Assembly: GCA_018302465.1 (NCBI GenBank)
Contig: JAGVZQ010000018.1
Span: 1 to 44,463, forward strand
Direction: 5' to 3'
DNA: 44,463 bases
Origin: Candidatus Woesearchaeota archaeon
Lineage (GTDB): Archaea; Nanobdellota; Nanobdellia; SCGC-AAA011-G17; GW2011-AR20
The position numbers and the translations under genes are program-made. Each line of letters opens with the position of its first letter. Positions within the stretch are counted from its first letter, which is position 1. The notes under the pieces are model-generated. The model was given only the letters and a program-made list of their open reading frames with translations. It was not told the DNA's origin and ran no database searches. This document shows, piece by piece, positions 40,826-44,463 of this stretch.

Positions 40826-42172
40826 TTACATTCCTTTTCCAATCTTGCCCTGAAGTTTCTTCATTAGTTTCTCAGGGTCTTGTCCTTTCATCATCTTCAT
40901 CATCTTTTTAGACATTCTATACTGTTTAATTAGCTCTCTTATATCAGAACCTGAAACTCCGCTGCCTTTTGCAATTCTCTGAATTCTATTTCCCTCTATA
41001 ATATCAGGATTCTCCAATTCTGATTTAGTCATGCTGTTCATAGCTTCTCTCCATTTTCCTAGCTTCCCTTCCTGAACTTTTAAAGTTTCCTTAGGTAATT
41101 TTATCTGTCCCATCCCGGGAACCATTTCCATTATTTTACTTAACGATCCCATCTTATTCATAGCTTCCATCTGTTCATATAAATCAACTAAATTAAAGTC
41201 TCCTTCTAATAGCCTTTTGCTAATATCCTCAGCCTTTTCTTCATCAATGGCTTCTTTTGCCTTTTCTAATAAAGATTCTATATCCCCCATACCTAGAACT
41301 CTTCCAACAAAGCCTTTAGGATTAAACTGCTCTAAATCATCAACTTTTTCTCCAACACCTATGAATTTAACATTTGCACCACTAGCAGCAGCACCAGATA
41401 ACGCTCCTCCCCCTCTTGCAGTTCCATCTAATTTTGTTATTATAATACTCGTAACACCGCATGCCTCATGAAATCCTTTTGCAAGTTTATATGCAGCCTG
41501 GCCAATATCAGCAGCCATAACTAAAATCTTCTCATCCGGTTTTATTTTTCTGTCCAAATTTTTTATTTCTTCTATTAAATCTTCATCCAAATCATGCCTT
41601 CCAGCAGTATCAACAATTAATATATCATATTTTGTAAATTCTTTTTCATATTTCTCATAAATTTTCAAAGCATTTTTCTCATTTTTATCAATATAAACAG
41701 GGATTTTTATAGAATCACAAACTTGTTTTAGCTGATCTGGCGCAGCAGGCCTATGCACATCTAAACCCACAGCTGCAACTTTATATCCTCTTTTATGATA
41801 AAATTTAGCTAATTTCCCTATAGTGGTAGTTTTCCCTGCACCATAAACTCCAACCATCATTATTTTGAAAGGTTTATTTTTGTTAATTTTTATTTCAGAT
41901 TTCTCATTCCCTAAAAATTTAACAAGTTCCTCATAAACAATATTAACAATTCTTCCTCTAAGATCAAGACCTTTAATGTCCTTCTCCTTCATCGCTCTTT
42001 CTTTGATTCTCTTTGTTATATCTAGAACTAAAGAAACATCTACATCTGCCTGTAGTAAAGCTCTTTGAATATCTTTAACTAAACTATTTATTGCATTCTC
42101 ATCTATAGTCATTCCCCTAGCTATCTTTCTAAGCCCTTCCTTTAACTTCTCACCTAAGTTGTCTAAAACCAT
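40826..42172 (-). CDS. srp54: Signal recognition particle GTPase SRP54
   Basis: The 448 residues comprise the N domain (1-90), the GTPase G domain with P-loop GVYGAGKTTT at 108-117, DTAGR near 190, TKLDGTARGG near 247, and a methionine-rich M domain (about 300-448; SKIMEMVPGM, then MSKKMMKMMKG) that binds signal peptides and SRP RNA helix 8. It pairs with SRP RNA (8538) and FtsY (43227) in co-translational targeting to SecYE. Full length. Confidence 0.97.
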   Translation of the reverse strand: MVLDNLGEKLKEGLRKIARGMTIDENAINSLVKDIQRALLQADVDVSLVLDITKRIKERAMKEKDIKGLDLRGRIVNIVYEELVKFLGNEKSEIKINKNKPFKIMMVGVYGAGKTTTIGKLAKFYHKRGYKVAAVGLDVHRPAAPDQLKQVCDSIKIPVYIDKNEKNALKIYEKYEKEFTKYDILIVDTAGRHDLDEDLIEEIKNLDRKIKPDEKILVMAADIGQAAYKLAKGFHEACGVTSIIITKLDGTARGGGALSGAAASGANVKFIGVGEKVDDLEQFNPKGFVGRVLGMGDIESLLEKAKEAIDEEKAEDISKRLLEGDFNLVDLYEQMEAMNKMGSLSKIMEMVPGMGQIKLPKETLKVQEGKLGKWREAMNSMTKSELENPDIIEGNRIQRIAKGSGVSGSDIRELIKQYRMSKKMMKMMKGQDPEKLMKKLQGKIGKGM

Positions 42173-42202
42173 AATAAGAAAAAGAAAAAGGGATTTTTAA
42201 AA

Positions 42203-43189
42203 CTATCCTCTGAGCAGTACAAATATCAAATAAAAAATATAAAGTAGAACGAAGCATATACCCTGCCATCTCTCAAACTCATCTCTTCTGCCAAAGAATA
42301 AAAACATGAATAAAAGCATAGTCACAACAATGAGGAATATCATATCATAGATAACAAAAGAAGGAATAGTAATAGGTGTAATAATAGCACTAATACCTAA
42401 TGCCCAAAAAATATTGAATATATTTGCTCCAACAACATTTCCCACAGCTATATCTACATTGCCTTTCAAGGCAGCAGTAATGGCTGTAAATAACTCGGGA
42501 AGAGAAGTGCCAATCGCAATAGTAGTGACAGAGATAACAAAAGCACTTACCCCTATATTGACTGCTATCTTCTCAACACTTGAAACAACCCATGTACTCC
42601 CAAGGTATAAACATACAGCTCCTGCAAATATAACTAAATAATTTACATAATTAACATTATAAGATTTTAAATTTATCTTACCTCCTCGAAATTTAGCTTT
42701 AAACAATTCCTCATTCTCTATAATTAGCTCATATAAATAATAAATAAAAATTGCCAAAAATAATACCATCAACACGCCATCCGCTCTTGTAATCTGGAAT
42801 GATTTTGATCCATCAACTAAAGATTCATTAGTTATAATAAACAAAACAAAAGTAGCAAGCAAAGCAAATGGAACTTCTTTTAAAGTGATTGAAGGATGTA
42901 CTTTTATTTTTATTCTCGTAATAATTGCTGCAAGACCAAAGATTAAAAGAATATTAGTAAGATTGCTGCCAATGATATTCCCCATAACAATATCCCCCCC
43001 TCCTTTTATTGCAGCAGATATACTGACAAAAAATTCAGGCATAGTCGTTCCCAATGTCACAACTGTAAGACCGATAATGAAAGTAGGAACCCCTAACTGT
43101 TTTGCCAGAGAAGAAGAGCCATCAACAAGCCAGTCTGCTCCCTTAACAAGAAGGAATAGACCAAGGATGAACATTAAGTATTCAGTCAT
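42203..43189 (-). CDS. CaCA-family sodium/calcium exchanger
   Basis: The 328 residues contain about ten transmembrane helices in two inverted halves. The paired alpha repeats are visible: GLTVVTLGTTMPEFFVSISA (about 42-61) with GNIIGSNLTNI, and ISVTTIAIGTSLPELFTAIT (about 226-245) with GNVVGANIFNI. The Glu in each T-x-PE is ion-binding. It resembles YrbG and archaeal NCX. Its physiological ion is not certain. It lies between srp54 and ftsY on the same strand. Confidence 0.93.
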   Translation of the reverse strand: MTEYLMFILGLFLLVKGADWLVDGSSSLAKQLGVPTFIIGLTVVTLGTTMPEFFVSISAAIKGGGDIVMGNIIGSNLTNILLIFGLAAIITRIKIKVHPSITLKEVPFALLATFVLFIITNESLVDGSKSFQITRADGVLMVLFLAIFIYYLYELIIENEELFKAKFRGGKINLKSYNVNYVNYLVIFAGAVCLYLGSTWVVSSVEKIAVNIGVSAFVISVTTIAIGTSLPELFTAITAALKGNVDIAVGNVVGANIFNIFWALGISAIITPITIPSFVIYDMIFLIVVTMLLFMFLFFGRRDEFERWQGICFVLLYIFYLIFVLLRG

Positions 43190-43226
43190 ATAGACTATAT
43201 GCTTGTCTTATTTATTAAATTTGCTA

Positions 43227-44318
43227 TTAAAATCCTAAATTCTTCATAACATACTCTTTATCAAATTCTTTTATATCGTCATAATTCTGCCCTACTCCAA
43301 AATAAAGAATAGGTTTTCCAGAAACAAAGCTTATACTCAAAGCAGTTCCTCCTTTTTCATCAACATCAGATTTGCTTAAAACTATTGCATCTATTTTTAC
43401 AGCACTATTGAATTTTTTTACCTGCTCTATGCAGTCATTTCCTGTAATGCTCTCACCAACAAAAATTTTCATATTTGGTTTTACAACCTTAACAATCTTT
43501 TTCATTTCTTCTATCAGGTTCTCATTGCTATGCTGTCTTCCTGCAGTATCAATTAACACAACATCATATCCTCTTGCCTTGGCGCTTTTAACCCCATCAA
43601 ATGCCACAGCTGCAGGATCAGCGCCATAATCATGCTTTATTACTTTCAATCCAAGATTCTTTCCATGCTCTTCTAATTGCTGAATTGCTGCTGCTCTAAA
43701 AGTATCAGCCGCAACCAATAAGCATTTTATGCCACTTTTGGAAAGCTTATTAGCAACCTTGGCAATAGTAGTAGTCTTGCCGCTTCCGTTTATTCCAAAA
43801 AAAACCATTACAAAAGGCTTTTCAGATCCTTTTATTTTCTGCACTAAATCAATCTTATCAAAATCAAGAACATCTTCTATGCTTTTTTTCAAAGAGTCTT
43901 TAATCGTATTTAGTATATCTCCTCTCTTTATTGGCTGGTCCACTAAATCCATTTTCAAATCCTGCTTGATTTTTTCAATGACCTCAGAAGCGACATTGTT
44001 TTCCATTAAAACTAATTCCAGTTCCCAGAATAATTCATCAAATTGCTCTTCATTTATTTTCTTTGTTATTACTTTTTCAGTTATAGATTCAAAAAAGCTT
44101 TTTTTCTTAGGCATTAATTCTTTTACTTCTTTCTTCTCAATAACATCTTCAACTTTAGGTTTTTTAATTTCTTTAACTGGTTCAGGTTTTTTAGCTTCTT
44201 TAGGTTCTTCAACAACTTCTTCAATTTCCTCTACAACCTGCTCTTCAGAATCTTCCTCAGCTTTCTTAGAGAACTTGCTTACAGCATCCTTTAATTTATC
44301 TTTAAAAAATTTAAACAT
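43227..44318 (-). CDS. ftsY: SRP receptor FtsY
   Basis: The 363 residues begin with an amphipathic N-terminus (MFKFFKDKLKDAV), then an acidic/Pro/Lys linker (about 22-70) that mediates membrane association, then NG domains with P-loop GINGSGKTTT at 175-184, DTAGRQ near 260, SKSDVDEKGG near 319 and the C-terminal GVGQNYDDIKEFD. It docks SRP54-ribosome complexes at the membrane. Confidence 0.97.
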   Translation of the reverse strand: MFKFFKDKLKDAVSKFSKKAEEDSEEQVVEEIEEVVEEPKEAKKPEPVKEIKKPKVEDVIEKKEVKELMPKKKSFFESITEKVITKKINEEQFDELFWELELVLMENNVASEVIEKIKQDLKMDLVDQPIKRGDILNTIKDSLKKSIEDVLDFDKIDLVQKIKGSEKPFVMVFFGINGSGKTTTIAKVANKLSKSGIKCLLVAADTFRAAAIQQLEEHGKNLGLKVIKHDYGADPAAVAFDGVKSAKARGYDVVLIDTAGRQHSNENLIEEMKKIVKVVKPNMKIFVGESITGNDCIEQVKKFNSAVKIDAIVLSKSDVDEKGGTALSISFVSGKPILYFGVGQNYDDIKEFDKEYVMKNLGF

Positions 44319-44407
44319 ATTTCAAATAGTTTAAATCAATTTATTAAGTTTTGTTTTTAATAATGTTAAATCAAAAATCTTATTAATGATTAGCATTTAC
44401 CATATTT

Positions 44408-44463
44408 ATGGAGAATACAAGAAAAAAATTAAGCATTTACTGGGATGAGCTTATATCAAAAAA
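44408..44463 (+). CDS. Start of an unidentified gene (cut by window end)
   Basis: An ATG at 44408 opens a frame that reads MENTRKKLSIYWDELISK to the window edge. There is no ribosome-binding site, and upstream AT-rich sequence could hold a promoter. Too short to identify. Confidence 0.35.
   Translation, partial: MENTRKKLSIYWDELISK

Overview
The window is a stretch of archaeal chromosome, AT-rich and densely packed. Archaeal markers include an archaeal-type DnaG, TFB, Spt5, RpoP, SecE, Alba, an Sm-like protein, SRP54/FtsY with SRP RNA, eukaryote-like ribosomal proteins (eL43, eL37, eS8, eS17, eS1), KEOPS Bud32, EndA and SepF. Many genes have a TTTATAAA-like box about 24-29 bases before the ATG, so they are probably leaderless; a few, such as dnaG and alba, have GGAGG Shine-Dalgarno sites. 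The small proteins, short intergenic spaces, many lineage-specific ORFs, pilin-like anchors and a giant Cys-rich surface protein suggest a DPANN archaeon (Woesearchaeota/Pacearchaeota-like). That placement is an inference; no 16S gene is present.

Layout. Bases 1-7241 (+): ftsZ (cut by the window edge), a ParB-fold protein, secE-spt5-rpl11, tRNA-Pro, eL43-rpoP-prefoldin beta-UPF0147, sepF, then zpr1-like/dph2-like/glyS with overlapping starts. The Dph2-like protein lacks domain 1. Bases 7245-8804 (+): an orphan tRNA 5' half, a LAGLIDADG ORF, tRNA-Ala and the SRP RNA. Bases 8831-11890 (-): dnaG, a candidate small structured RNA, and three tandem paralogues of unknown function. Bases 11997-13384 (+): a HIT protein, an orphan protein and tRNA-Met. 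Bases 13407-19299 (-): alba, split by a 62-base in-gene insertion, a second LAGLIDADG ORF, eS17, and a tRNA-modification operon (trhP-like U32, ferredoxin, winged-helix protein, trhO, Trm11-like methylase). Bases 19461-25306: a decayed AAA ATPase, endA/rnz divergently arranged, membrane proteins, tfb, eS8, Sm-like and eL37.

Bases 25323-36440 (-) hold the most unusual locus, an apparent operon of a helical protein, a 40-residue ORF, a pilin-anchored 641-residue protein, a secreted 2508-residue protein and a five-helix membrane protein. The giant protein carries both a lytic-transglycosylase domain and a complete N-acetylmuramoyl-L-alanine amidase domain, which are murein-cutting enzymes in an organism expected to have no murein.

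Bases 36570-44463: a third LAGLIDADG ORF running into an intron-bearing tRNA-Val; tRNA-Thr with an intron in the D-loop; eS1 and uS15; an EF-Tu-domain-2-like protein; tRNA-Gln with a 17-base intron; bud32; a VapBC-like pair; srp54; a Na+/Ca2+ exchanger; ftsY; and the start of one more gene. tRNA maturation is a theme: EndA and RNase Z, three intron-containing tRNAs with drawable bulge-helix-bulge folds, two tRNA fragments, three homing-endonuclease-like ORFs and several tRNA-modification enzymes.
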